The notes: generated by a model from the letters alone, not told the origin. A stretch of 64,000 bases of DNA from Sipunculus nudus (GCA_026874595.1 CM049316.1:20361839-20425838), one strand, 5' to 3'. Counted from the first letter of the stretch, positions 11,696-24,181 are shown. Program-made: numbers and translations.

Positions 11696-14052
11696 TCAGT
11701 TTGAAAAACGCACTCTAATAAGTTCATTTCTTACATTAAGTCCACTTTGTGCAGCATTAAGCTCTTCCTCATTTACTTGAGGGCCCACGTCATTCTCCTC
11801 AAAATTCTCCTCATCTTCTATCGGTATATTGTTGTCAATGCAAATATTGTGTAGCACAAGGCAAGCGGTGATAATGCGCACACACCGTTGAGGCGAGTAA
11901 ACCAAACATCCTCCATATTTATGCAGGCAAAGAAATCTCATCTTGAGAACACCAAAGGCTTGTTCTACAACACTTCGAGCTCTTTTGTGACGGGCATTGT
12001 ATCTTTCTTCTCCTCGGTTTCTAGGTTCACGCACAGGTGTGAGCAGGTACGGGAGCAGTGGGTATCTGTAATTTATATACAGGAATAATGAAAAATTCTT
12101 GAAAAAAAAGATAATTTATATAACATTAACATACATTACGTATAAAAGGTTTATAATTTAACCAAATAATACCTTTTCTTATTTCAGATGGCTAGCCTTG
12201 TGTTCATGGCGGCGCATGACTGCTCAAGGGCCTTTGAATTAGCAAGATTTCTAAAACTTCGGGTTAAAGAAAAACTTGTTGCAACACTGACATTCGACAA
12301 CCAACATGACGGTCACTTTCTGGAGCATTTCCTGGATATGATGGGCGTACTTCTTCTACATGTCGACCCTTGTCATTCACGGGACTGTCCTCATCAGTGT
12401 ATAGAAGACTACTTTAACAGTTTGACAGAGAGCATCACTGATGGCTGCTTACAAGACGACTGGATGCCTTATTAATATTTATTTTCCGAGGTAATCATTC
12501 TCACTAGCTGAGATTTCTTTTGATTTAAATCATATATTTTGTATTAGTTATATGTCTATTCTAGCATTTGCCAATTCAGTAAAAGTCTTCTGGGTCCATA
12601 AATAAACACTAGAATTTTCAATTTATTAACAGAAGTTTAGAAAATTTGATGATCAGCAACAAGCCTTACCCATGCACTCTAAAACTATAGACATTTGCTT
12701 GCTGTTGTTTTACTTAGGAGCAATGCATGCATTTTATCTAGTTTTTGGTTGATAAAGTTTAATTTTATTTCTTATCAAAACATATATAAAGATTGTATTT
12801 CTTTATATGTAGATCATGCATTTTATTTTTGTAATCTGTTTATGACAAAATGTAGCAGAATTATACAAATCTCTGGGGTCTACGAATGAGCAATAACATT
12901 TTTAGACAAAAGTTCATAAAAGTTGATAATGATCATTTAGGCTTTTTATAAACTGAAATACATGAACATTGCCTTTTTTGTTTTATTTGACTTTGAACTA
13001 TTATAGCGTATATATTAAGGTTACCAAATATTTCTGCTCAGATGTTGGTTAAGAGCGATGTCTATGATGAGTCGGATTTACATATACGTTATAACTATCT
13101 GTGCTACTACATGAGTAACATAAAACATACTGCATGTAAGAATAATTCTTGCGGGTCAGGGATTTTCTGCTATGTTGTATATTGCTGTAATTCTATCAAA
13201 TAAACATTTTTTTGCAAAATGTGAATTCTGTGTTTATTAAAGATCATATACTCACCCACTGTCACCAAGTAGCCAGCTATTTCCCATTTCCCCATTCCGG
13301 AACTTCTCGGCAATGGTACTGTTTTCCCAAATATAGCTGTCGTGAATACTGCCTGGATACTGCACCACAGCACTGATGAATTTACGTGATGGTTCAGCGA
13401 TAGCTTGAATATTTATTGCGTGAAATCCCTTCCTACACAAATATAAATGTTCATCTGCTGAAGGCTTTCTTATTGGAATCAAGCTTCCATCAACTGCTCC
13501 CAAAGTATTTGGAAAACTTGCGAAATCGTGAAATTTCTGTTTTAGTTCACGCTGTCCTTGCTCGGCACTGGGAAATGAGATATACCTGTTGACTCTTCTA
13601 CACAGCTCATTAGACACTCTGTGTATGCACCTTGAAACTGTTGATTTGTGAATACCGTGGCTATCTCCAACTACTGCCTGAAAACTTCCGGTTCCATAAA
13701 ATCGTAGTGCCGTTAATACCTGTAATGTTACTGGAACAGCATGGTTCCGTCTTGTTGACGATTCGATATCGCCTTTAAGTTCATTACATAAACTTAGTAG
13801 GGCTTCCCGATTCAACCGATACTTTGCAATGAGTTCATCATCAGTCAAAGTATCCAGCGGGTGTGTTCGATCTCGAAACACACGTTCCCTATGAAATGCG
13901 TTTCGGTACTGTTCGTCCACTTCGTTCTGTATCAGATGGTAAATTGCCGCCATGCTGACACGTGGGACTTTCTTGTCTGAGAATAGCCTGTGTCTGTTCA
14001 ATCTTATACTGGAAATACACTTGCGATGGGCTTGCGAGCCCGATTTTGACAT
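11696..14052 (-). CDS. PIF/Harbinger DDE transposase (HARBI1-like), two exons
   Basis: Exon 1 is 14052-13256 and exon 2 is 12065-11696, joined across a 1190-bp intron with donor GTGG|GTGAGT and acceptor AAATTACAG|ATACC. Phase is kept: the split glycine codon restores GDSGYPLLPYLLTP. The product is 388 residues, or 355 from the better start M34 (13953), close to the usual 350-400. A helix-turn-helix-like region occupies about residues 107-150. The catalytic triad is present: D188 in LGAVDGSLIPI, D264 in LLGDSGYPL and E300 in RSVVEQAFGVLK. The C-terminal tail is acidic. No stop or frameshift was found, so the gene could be active. It would cut at the TIRs and insert into 3-bp targets together with the Myb-like protein. 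Confidence 0.88.
12188..12475 (+). CDS. Unidentified exon-like frame inside the transposase intron
   Basis: A 95-codon plus-strand frame lies within the intron of the minus-strand transposase. It is directly preceded by a good acceptor (CTTTTCTTATTTCAG, ending at 12187), which is what a spliced exon would show. It reads MASLVFMAAHDCSRAFELAR and onward, with a second Cys/His-rich part, and ends with TAA. The opening strand-helix pattern faintly recalls TIR/SEFIR-type folds, but this is a weak impression. It may be a captured host exon or a third transposon gene. No partner exon was found. Confidence 0.4.
   Translation: MASLVFMAAHDCSRAFELARFLKLRVKEKLVATLTFDNQHDGHFLEHFLDMMGVLLLHVDPCHSRDCPHQCIEDYFNSLTESITDGCLQDDWMPY
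12490..13240. other. Rest of the transposase intron
   Basis: AT-rich intron sequence between the exon-like frame and exon 1; nothing else recognised. Confidence 0.5.
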
Positions 14053-14174
14053 CGCAAATTACGGGTGGTTTGCGATACGTCGCATCTCTGCAATCCTTTT
14101 ATGCAACTGATCATGGACCTTGCGAGGCTGTTGCGACGCCTCGCAGCCTTGCGATGCTGTTATGCAACAGGCCC

Positions 14175-14760
14175 CTGTTTGCTACTCTGCGACATTTAAT
14201 TACTACAGCGCATGTTTCGTGTCGCTGGCCTATCTTGGCGACCTCTGGCTACAAAGACTTGCACCAATAGTAGCTAAATTTGCGATTGCAATTGAGAGCA
14301 ACCATGGGATACTTGCTACCGCACAGGCCTGATTTGCTACCCCGCATATTGCGCAGTGCAATCGCAGCTTAATATTGCCCATGGCATTTGCTACGGCGCA
14401 GATCTATTTGCTACTCTGCGATAGTTAATTGCTACCGCGCATATTGCTTCGACTGGTCCTGTCCAAGCGACCTCTGGCAGCAAAGGCTTGCACTACGTCA
14501 ATAGTAGCAGAATTTGTGATCGTAAAATCATACCCCCAATTAGTAGCAGGTGACAGCCACTTGCTATCGCGCAGGTCTGATTTCCTACAGCGCAATTTTC
14601 GCATATCAGCCGGTCTGTGCCTGAAGGTAGCAAGACCAGTGGCTGTTCAGTGCGTGATGTGGCGATCTATGGGCATGGGTAGCAAATGCACCTGTGCGAC
14701 TGCTTTATGCTACCAAGCAGTTTGCCCACATCAGCCGCTGAGCGTATAACAGTAGCAAGA
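14175..14760. repeat. Right part of the TTGCTAC-type satellite array
   Basis: This continues the array cut by the Harbinger element. Units near 14310 and 14547 give a local spacing of about 238 bp, and blocks such as GACCTCTGGCTACAAAGACT recur on both sides of the transposon. The unit at 14397-14422 provides an uninterrupted version of the insertion site. A C-run at about 14869-14884 follows the array. Confidence 0.8.
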
Positions 14761-15297
14761 CCAGATGATGCTAATAGCGCGTTGTGCCAGGCTAAACTGA
14801 AAGGGTAACTAAGGATCCCACAGATGAGCCTAGAAACCCGACAGTTCCCCGCCCATATGCCAGTGAGAACCCCCCCCCCCCCCCAACAATAAAAAAAAAG
14901 GACACAAGAGCTCCGATATCTGAATAACTAATGCATTGATCGGCTTGATCCTTAATTATAATATCCTATTGAAACCCGCCACAAGTGTCCATTTTCAACT
15001 TCTTATACCGGAAAAATAAACACATTGACCCGAAAATTTTATTTCATAATTAAACAAAGTGTGCCATGTAGATATCATATGCAAAATATCTAAGAAATTC
15101 CATTGGTAGAAAAAAAATAATCGCGTTTCCCCTTAAAAGACCATACATCTTTATACGTTTCAGTACTATTGGCCACCATTGCGTTTCCTTCCCCCGCATG
15201 GTTTTTATAAATAAGCAATCCTCTAAACTCCACCTATCCCTATTTTCTTAGAACTTTTGCCTGAAGATTACTGGGTTGTGATTCGTTTATAAAATAA
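14760..15297. other. Non-coding stretch
   Basis: No gene or repeat recognised apart from the C-run near 14870. It ends where similarity to 27362 onward begins. Confidence 0.4.
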
Positions 15298-16689
15298 CAT
15301 CAATGGTAAATGCATGACATCAAAATACCGCAAAGACAATATATGCAACAATATGTCTCCACTTCCATTCGCCCTGTTAACTTGTGGAATGTTAATAGTA
15401 ATAAATCTCTGAAATGTAAATGGTAATTAATTTTTTTCCGAAAAGGAGGCGATTACTCGATCTATTACAACGTATGGACAATGGATTGCTCTTGAGAAAA
15501 TCTCAATGCGAGGGGCGTTACAGGCAAACGTGTCGAGGTCCCCTTGTAAAATGAATTACAATCCCAGTATCCCACAAGAGAGGAATTCCTTATCTGGTGT
15601 GACTGAATAGAAATATGCCGTGGAGATTTCCATTAGGAACATCTTGTAAGAACAGTCATACCAACGACTGTGTCACGCGGGCCGTGTGAACAAACTACCA
15701 AAAAATAGGAAAGACAAGTCTGATAAGACATAGCCGTTATGCTTGGTGTGGAAGCATTCACTGTTGTGGGATACTCAGAAAAGTCAAAATATCCTGTGAT
15801 CTAGATGTGTTGGCTGCCCAACAGTTTGATTTGAGGTATTCGACTGAAACCATGGCGACATAGGTCTATACCAGAGCCATAAAGCAAATATCACTTTACT
15901 TCTAAATAAACAAAAATGTGTTTCAAATTGTGTTGCCCATGTATTAGGTTCGAATTACCCCTGACAACCTATGTTACCTAGGTCACATGCACCAATGACG
16001 AACAGTCAATCCATAATCAGTGCCATAATGTTATCACTTCGGGTGCAACTGTTGATATACTCCACACTGGCACTTGAGACTCACCAGCAAAACGCTTGTT
16101 ATGTAAAAGTATTTATTATATAGAATAAATATTAGGCTTGGATTTCTTTACGCATCTCCTAATGTACAAAAATATATCATCAATATACTTATATACATAC
16201 AAAATAAACATTAATATTAAGTTGTAAATGAGATAATGTTCTTTCCAAGAAAAGCCTGATTGTAGTCTCATTGAGCCATTGTCCACCGTTTCAGAAATGT
16301 ATAACAAAATATGTTACACTTTACGATAATAACCTTTATTCATGAGAGTTACTTGTCTTCCTGTTACTTTCCGAATTGTTGAAATTAACATTAAAATACG
16401 ATATCTATAAATATGTCTTACTTTTCGCTTACTATTACGTTGCACAAAGCACTAACTAGCATGTTAGGTGCTTATGTTACGCACGTTTAATAAATTCTGA
16501 GGCTAAATTTTATCGTGGAATCTGTTTATTTTGGGGAGAGTGATCCATAGATAGAAAAATATCCGCCTATTGATCAAAATGTAGATCTTTTTAGGTAAGA
16601 AATTATTTATTACATTTATTATTCAGTAATCTAAATTAAATTTATATATACATAAATGGATGCAAACATAAAAACTTGCTGGATATATA

Positions 16690-16713
16690 CATAAATACAC
16701 ATTTATATACACG

Positions 16714-16769
<56 letters not shown>

Positions 16770-16775
16770 ATATGT
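16690..16775. repeat. (TA)n microsatellite
   Basis: Long TA run with a short TTTATA interruption, downstream of TLR copy 1. Confidence 0.9.
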
Positions 16776-16982
16776 GTGTGTGAGCATGTGCGTATAGTAG
16801 CAAAGAAGTGGCAATTTAATACTCCAACATGTTGCACGGGGCAGCCATGTAAATTATCCACCGTGATTGAGACATAATTAAAGTGCTCTGTCTACCTGTT
16901 TATGTGACTTACTTACATAAACTTATCGAAGCACTAATACATATATATATATAAACTGTGTCTTACATTTTCATTCATAACA

Positions 16983-19308
16983 TCAAATATTATTTTCCGT
17001 ATTAAAGTCCCCTTGCCTTTGCGAAAGCGCAGACCGAAGACGTGACCAAAACACAGGGACATCGTCAATCATATCTTCTCCTGGCCACACGAGGTAAGTG
17101 TGACGCCTCAAAATGGTAGCGACGGTGTGCGGCATATCTGTGGTCGGGATTTCCTCGAGCAATACAACAATCAATTTATCTACTCCTCTCTCCATTATGT
17201 GGATTCGAGCCATTTGCATTTCAAATTTACACCAACCACTGCGAATAAAATGCCGTGATAACACAATAATGGTTTTGCGGCTCTTTGAGATACTTCTAAG
17301 GATATTCTCTTCAATTGGCCAACCAATTTCAAAGTCTCTGTGGTGAAAACATAGTCTAAATGGAGTATCCCCTCCTTCTAGATTTGCAACCAGTTCATTA
17401 TCCACCCAAGCCAAGTCTCTCTCGCTGTAGGCTACGAAAGCATCATATTGATAAGCGCAATCTTCCTCGAACAGTTCAGCGTAAAGTTCCCGCCTTATTT
17501 TCAAACGGAGGCAGAAATATTTGATGTCCCATCGGTGACGATAAGTAATTACAGATAATGACGAACATACAGAAAGGATAATAAGACAGCTTGCGGTAAC
17601 ATACAACCATTGGAAGCTGATGCAATGTTTTTCCAGATGCGGTAAAATATCATTTGGTAATTGCTCTAAAGGTACATACTTTCCACGTCAATTGCAATAA
17701 TATAAGATTATGCAGGATTCTATTGATATATTTTAGAAATTTTAAAGAATTACATGAACATTCCAAAGGGTTACCCACTAGACAGAAGGAAAAATTCTTT
17801 CCTGCTCTGTCTACTACTTTATTTATTTGTGATACAACATCAGTTTGCAAGTACACAATTCTGTTGTTGGAAAGATCCAGTAGTGTCAGAGCGTTCATAA
17901 TGTTGATGGGAGCTGAGAAGCCAAGCAAAAAGTTATTTTTCAGAATAAGACTCTCCAAATGCAAAGAGTTTCTTTCGTTGAAGAATGTAGGTGATATATA
18001 ATAGATGTTGTTATAAGAGATATCTAAGTATATCAAATTGATGAAGTTTGGTAATGGATCATGACATTTTGCAATCATTTTACCAAGTTTATTGTGACCC
18101 AAGTTGACCAAAACTATAGCTGCAGCAAAGTTTCTGCCGAAGAACTGCTTTGAAATGTTCTGTAAATTGTTGTGTGAGATGTCAAAAGATATACCGACGG
18201 CTGGGTATTGCAGTTCTATAACACTATCAAACAACAGCATTAACTGATTGTACGAGAATTTAATAAACACTTTTACCATCTGCTCTCCATTTAATAATAA
18301 GTATATAATCTTTTTAAAAGGCAACATGAAATCATTAACAAAAACTGGGGCATTGATATATGAGAGATTTTTAGGCCAAAGAATAGGAAAAATGTTTCTT
18401 GCTTCTTTACCACTTAATTGATTCTGCTTCCACGTTATATCAGTACCAAAAGTAATCGGATGACTCTGGTTCGCAGATAACTCACGCCGATGTAAACTAT
18501 GACTGCATAATTTACTTGTGACTTCGTCTTTCTCTCCAACTGGGCATTGGTGGTTTATTACTAAACATGTTAATCGGTGTAAACCCAAGAGGAAATAAAA
18601 GGAAAATAATTCATTAACGTCAAGGTAAAGTTCCTCAATATTTGGTATAAAATTAGCTAATATCCCTTGTATTTCTGTTATTCCGTTGTCACTGAGATCA
18701 AGATGAGTTAATGATGGTGTCCTGAAGGATTCTAATAATTCAATAGGGACAATATTACTAGGACACTCCATGTGAAGTGCAACATGTCTCAGTTTAAGTT
18801 CTCTTAAATTCGATTTTGGAAGGGAGCGCAATAAAGATATTAAAACGCGGTATTTGTTGTTCCCAAGTTTTACATTGGAGGACAAATCTAGTAATTCTAA
18901 ACATGTTAGTGGTTTAAAGACATGTGATACCTTAAGCTGTAGGGGAACTAATCCTAGATTATTGCTATTGAGTTTGAGGGTTCGTAAATTTGAAAGTCCC
19001 TCAAAAGCTTTCTCATACAAAAGTCGGATACCTGATGCACCAAGGTCTAACATGACCAGGTTGACACACCTTACAAAGGCATAACTCCTTATTAGGGTGA
19101 TGCGGTTATGATACAGAGAAAACCTGTTTACATGTTCCTTGCAAAGATTTGGTACGTCTGTTAGATTTTGGCGGATGCAGTTCACGAATATGGAGCCTCC
19201 TTCAAATATGCAAGTACAAGGAGTGCATTTGAACTTCGCTTCAGCATGGCAAATCACAAACAAGAATAAAAGAAAAAGAAAAATTGTGCTCACAGCACTA
19301 CTCTTCAT
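16983..19308 (-). pseudogene. Toll-like receptor, frameshifted copy
   Basis: This is a close paralogue of the open TLR at 29412-31763. The 5' part (19308 to 17650) gives a signal peptide (MKSSAVSTIFLFLLFLFVI), an LRRNT-like cysteine motif CTPCTC, many leucine-rich repeats and the start of an LRRCT (NPLECSCNS). The 3' part (17606 to 16983) gives the transmembrane segment and a TIR domain (YDAFVAYSERDLAW, RDFEIGWPIEEN, SGWCKFEM, FWSRLRSAL). Between them, about 14 bp present in the paralogue are missing, and the resumed frame then meets TGA at 17690-17688. A full receptor cannot be made unless spliced or misassembled. The 5' frame could still encode a secreted LRR protein of about 552 residues. 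Earlier in-frame ATGs exist, but the one at 19308 fits the signal peptide. Confidence 0.85.
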
Positions 19309-19419
19309 GATTTCTAGTAATCCTGGTATTATTGAAACCCAGGAAACAAAGCAATGTCTCTGTTTGTGGCTTATTACTCTAGCCCCGCTTATAGTTAAAA
19401 AAATAGCCAAATGATGCAC

Positions 19420-19690
19420 GTTACTTTGACGCTAATAAGAATATATTTCATCCTCCCGTGCATTTTCTAGAGATGTCCTTTCTGTTTTCTACAAGAGAAA
19501 GAAAATATTTACTATCTGAATGTATAATTGTGTCCACTGATTTAATAACTGAGAAACATAAGGTAAAGACTGCGAAAGCCAGTATTTATTTTTGTACGGT
19601 ACGAAACATAAGGAGACCAACAGTGAATGTTAATGGATATAACAACAAAATTAAACCGTAGTCTCGCCAATTATGTAGAAATATAAAGTT
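19420..19690 (-). promoter_or_regulatory. Conserved upstream region of TLR copy 1
   Basis: Sequence just upstream of the coding start is well conserved with the equivalent region of copy 2 (31850-32110), including AAATGATGCACGTTA, TGTATAATTGTGT and GAAACATAAGGAGACCAAC. This suggests a retained promoter or 5' UTR. No specific factor sites are claimed. Confidence 0.4.
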
Positions 19691-20315
19691 CTAATATAAA
19701 TTAGAAATGTTTTATTCCAAACTGAATTAAAGTATATGATTAAAGGATAATATATGTGAAACATTATTGTACAATCAGGACTAAGATTTACTTCCAAGGT
19801 GTTGCGATCATATGTTTATCTGGACAAAAAAATCATCTACAGTGATCTATAGCGGACAGAATATCATTAACTCTTTTTGGCATGTTCATATGTCCCTGTA
19901 TATTGAGACATTAATACATTCATACTCGAATTTCAGATACATTCTGTGGAATGCCTGATCGCTGTTCTACAGTGCTTGACATATGGTTAATACCGAAATC
20001 AGGTGTACATTTCTTTGAACGATATCTTGCGTGATTTCCAAATCTCTGATAACATATAAACGTGACCTTTTTCTGTTATCAAAACTTTGTAGAAAAAAGT
20101 TTTTATATATGAAACAAGCGTTAATAAATAATGCCTCCTACCTGTTCAAGTAGAACTGAAAGCATCTTAGAATAACTCAAATGCGTTTATGGAATAACAA
20201 CATAGCGCGTGAATCACAACAACTGCAACTTTACAGCAGGGAGCTGTATGACACCGATCTTCATATTACCCATAATAATGTGTTTTGTTACAAACAGAAA
20301 GCCTGTATATATATA

Positions 20316-20319
<4 letters not shown>

Positions 20320-20362
<43 letters not shown>
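20320..20362. repeat. (TA)n microsatellite
   Basis: TA run in duplicated segment copy 1. Confidence 0.9.
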
Positions 20363-20366
<4 letters not shown>

Positions 20367-22926
20367 CGAAGAATGGTTATATTTTTATTATCGCGCTGCT
20401 AAATTATTACAGAAGGAAGTCTTATGTTTGTCAATTTACGAGTCCATGTGTTTTAAATTTACCAGAAAATATTGTATTTTCTCATAACCATGGTGTTACA
20501 CACAACCAGATCACTTATACTTGCACAAAAGCATCGCCACTGATAATATTAAAAATTTCCTAACAGAATATAATGCCTATTATGTTCTGATTAAAATCAC
20601 TATCCAGATCGAGGATATTTTCAAAGGATAAATCCTGCTTTTCAAAACTAGATCCCGACTATTCGTATAGAATTATTCTACATCTAACAGATATTTTTTT
20701 TCTAATACAAATATTATAATTTAAACACAGACGGAAAGTACACACAGACAAGACCCGATCCGTGTATTAAACTTTTCTATTTTACCAAAGACACATAAAA
20801 AGTCTTCATGAAGAGATACGTAAATGAACAACTAAAATAAAAGGACCTCTAGGCTCCTCGTATATTCTTGATATCTCTCAAATTTATAAACAAATCTGTC
20901 CATGATTATATTTATAATTCCTTTTTCGGGAACCACGGACCAATAACCATCATAATATTGATTCCATAGTTTATCTTTCTTACATGGAACTATACAGGAA
21001 ATGCTGCTCAAAAGTATATAATGTACTATTAGGTTCAGTACCATTAACCATGGGTTAGTTTAACAGTATACCTTCTCTTCATTTACTCTATGCACTTGAG
21101 TAACACTTTGTAGTGATTCCCTGTACAACATATGTACTTCACAATCACTCCGATCTCACCAAGGAAAAAGATGTGGCTAGCTTCAGACGGTGGTAGAACG
21201 ACCTCTACCATCGACATTCGAACTCCTTTTGATTGTGCTGTTTGTTTATTTAACTGAAAAAAAAAACAACCTTTGACTTCTCCTGTTCAGAATGATGTCC
21301 ACGATATTACACAGAAAAAATTTACTTATCATGAAGAAGAATGTAGTTAGCTTTACTGATATCGCATACAATGCACGTCAAGTCCTGTGCTGCTGAACAT
21401 AAAAAAGCCTTTATCCTTACACTATATGCTATGACATCATAATACCGGTATGGTTACAGAGCCATTATCCTGCCTGTTTTCAATAAAGACGAAAAAAAAA
21501 AACCAACTAAATCTCAATCAGCATGTGGTACGCCATACTGTACAAACCACTCTATAGTGTGTTTGATGTCTCTATATATCAGACATTATAAAAATAAATG
21601 CATTGGAATTTTTAGGGAGGGAGGAACAACTGAATAACAACTTAATACATGTATTGTTCGGATTCAGTTCCGGATCCTTACTATAATTCAATGCAGAAGT
21701 TTTCAAATTGCGTACCCTTTCTTGGAGATATATACTGTTACAAAAAGAGGGAAAATGTAGCAGAGCGAAAATGAATGAGCAACAGTACACAAATACCGTC
21801 ATCATTTAATCGAGCGACCTTTAAGTTTTTACTCTGAGATGATTGACGTGTTGGTGTGCCTATGATGGTGACCTAATTACCCAATTAGAGGCAGAGATTG
21901 GTTGGAGATAACTGTTTGCAATATTGGTAAAATGCAAACCACCAGTAATTATGATACGTCTTAGCTTAACATTTACTCCAGCTTTATTGGTGAAAGGGAT
22001 ATTTTGAAGCATCGAAAATATTGGCTCCATGAACTTATTTAAGTTTCCCCACTGAATTATCAATTTAGAATTTTCTATTCCAACAATTACAAAGTGTATC
22101 CTGCAGCACTTTAAAGTTTCAAAACTAGAGAAAATGGCACTATTGATTTAATTTGGCACTCTAAAAATATAGGTACAATGTATCAAAAACAAAATAAAGG
22201 TGTCTTCACCAGTCATAATCTCATTATTAATGTAGCCAAGTACACTCAGTAAGAAACCGACACGTGATGTCATTTGATGGTGTTAAAGATTTAGGTTAAC
22301 TATCTTAATATTTAAGAAAACATAATAGTGGTACGAATTGTACTACTGATGATATTTTCCATAATCAATATGTAAAGAAAGAATCATGGCAATCCATGTA
22401 ATTTTATTGATATAATAGATCTTTTATATTTTAATTATTCTGAGGCCCCCCCAAAAAACATAACTCGTAGAATAAAGGTCGCTAGCACCTACTTCCAGGA
22501 TTCCAAGTAGCTATTCAAGGTTTTCCTTAGGTGTCAGGTTAACAGTTTTTAGGTCCCACGGTTAAGATTTGCGCCCTGTGACGATTAACCAGACGACAGG
22601 AACACCAGATGTTGGTCGGACAACGCATGGTATTCGCCATATTAAATAACTTGATAGTAACTTAGGCTAAAGCTAACACTTTCATGGCTAAGGTGCTGTT
22701 GATCCATCGAATCCAAACCGAGGAAACCGGAGAAAAATATCAACCGTAAGACGGGTTTATTCCAACCCGCACCATATTAGGATCATACCAGATCGCCGGG
22801 GGAAAGAGCTCTCCTCACCTCGACTGTCCAAGCCCTTAAATGAAACCATTTTCCATGTGAGGTCATTTTATATAAAGAGATATAATATAATAACGCAGGC
22901 ATGTGATGAATAATATGATACAACAC

Positions 22927-22929
<3 letters not shown>

Positions 22930-23005
<76 letters not shown>
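22930..23005. repeat. (TA)n microsatellite on the left of the palindromic element
   Basis: About 38 TA units directly abut the left end of the 1.15-kb palindrome. Confidence 0.95.
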
Positions 23006-23008
<3 letters not shown>

Positions 23009-24152
23009 CAGCTAGCCGAAACCCAGAATACCGGAACAAATTCTTACATACCAGAAATGCCGAAGCCCATCATGCCGAAAAAGAAAATAAATAATAGGAA
23101 ATAATGTGATTAATGCGCAGTAAATTGATGGTTACGTTGTCTTTTAAGGTATTTAAAAAAATTGATACCATCCTATTATTTTTTCAAATAATTAATAATG
23201 ATTTTATTGCCATGTCGGCTGAGGGCACTACCTTAAGGCCGTTTTGACAACCCGATCCTTCAAAATGTCCCTGGCTTTATAAGACCTCGATTTCGCAGTT
23301 ATAGTTAGACTGATTTTTATGAAAAAAAATATATTTTATGTCACACATATGCTTTTATGAAATGTTTTCTTTTTTTTTTATTTGCACATCGTTCAACTTC
23401 ATAAGCGATCTTAACCAACATGGCGGCGGTTGCGTGGGGAACTCACGGGAGCGTGATGACATTCGGAAATCGGCAAGGAAACTCGCCTGATCATCCGTAA
23501 TCCCTCGAGGAAATAGCAAAGTTCCCCACAGCTTTTTTATCTCTTACGTACCGTCCGTTCATCCACCCATTTCTCTTTCAAACTTTCTTTTCATAATGAC
23601 AGGGCCATCTCTTCATCTCTCACGGGGAGATTTACTTGCTATTTCCATGGCGGATTATGGGTCCAGTGTCGTCAGATGGATTTCTTGCCGATTTCCGGGT
23701 GTCTTCAAGCTCCCGTGAGTTCTTCAAGCGCCCGCCGCCATCTTGGCTAAGATTGCTAATGTAGTTGAACGATGTGCAAAATTAGTTAATACGTTAATAA
23801 AGAGGCAAATATTGACACAAATGTACATTTCTTCATGAAAATCAGTATGTCTGACTATAACTGCAAAACGAGGATCTTATAGGCCAGGGACATTTAGCTG
23901 GACCTGCTGGTCATACCGACATTATAGGTAGTGCCGCTGCCGACACGAATTAAATTGCAATTAATTATTTGAAAATATAACAGGACGGTACCAAACTTTG
24001 TTTAAATACCTTAACAGACAACTTACTTCTCAATTTACTGCGCATTAATCATATTAATTCTTATTATTTATTTTCTTTTTTGACAAGATGGGATTCGGCA
24101 TTCTGGGTTCGGTATTCTGGGTATCGGCATTCTATGTTTCGGCCAACTGGTC
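23006..24152. mobile_element. Foldback-type element: 1.15-kb imperfect palindrome
   Basis: The left half is the approximate reverse complement of the right half, with the centre near 23579. Termini are GACCAGCTAGCCGAAAC and its counterpart GACCAGTTGGCCGAAAC (15 of 17 match). Just inside each end are three or four short tandem units of the type CCCAGAATACCGA/GGCATTCTGGG. Other paired blocks include AAGAAAATAAATAATA, GATTAATGCGCAGTAAATTG, TTGCACATCGTTCAAC and GGAAATCGGCAAG. There is no coding capacity. It sits inside a (TA)n tract (24160-24210 on the right), and duplicated copy 2 lacks it at the matching place (about 34980-35030). It is probably a non-autonomous DNA element; its transcript would fold into a long hairpin. 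Confidence 0.82.
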
Positions 24153-24159
24153 AATTACG

Positions 24160-24181
24160 ACACACACACACACATATATAA

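Larger units (their letters stand above)
8471..14177. mobile_element. PIF/Harbinger DNA transposon, apparently complete, with CTG target-site duplication
   Basis: The element runs from 8474 to 14174 (5701 bp). Its ends are a perfect 15-bp inverted repeat, GGGCCTGTTGCATAA at 8474 and its complement ending at 14174. A second GTTGCATAAA copy lies inside each end (8551-8560 and about 14097-14106), and TTGCGA motifs cluster in both subterminal regions. Directly flanking CTG triplets (8471-8473 and 14175-14177) form a 3-bp target duplication, as expected for this superfamily. Removing the element and one CTG gives GCGCAGATCTGTTTGCTAC, which matches an uninterrupted paralogous satellite site at 14397-14415 except for one base. 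It encodes a Myb-like protein (plus strand) and a DDE transposase (minus strand) that converge, and it holds a nested minisatellite block. Confidence 0.92.

Noticed and set aside
17654-19414. Plus-strand frames opposite TLR copy 1
   Set aside because: Antisense shadows of the LRR coding sequence.
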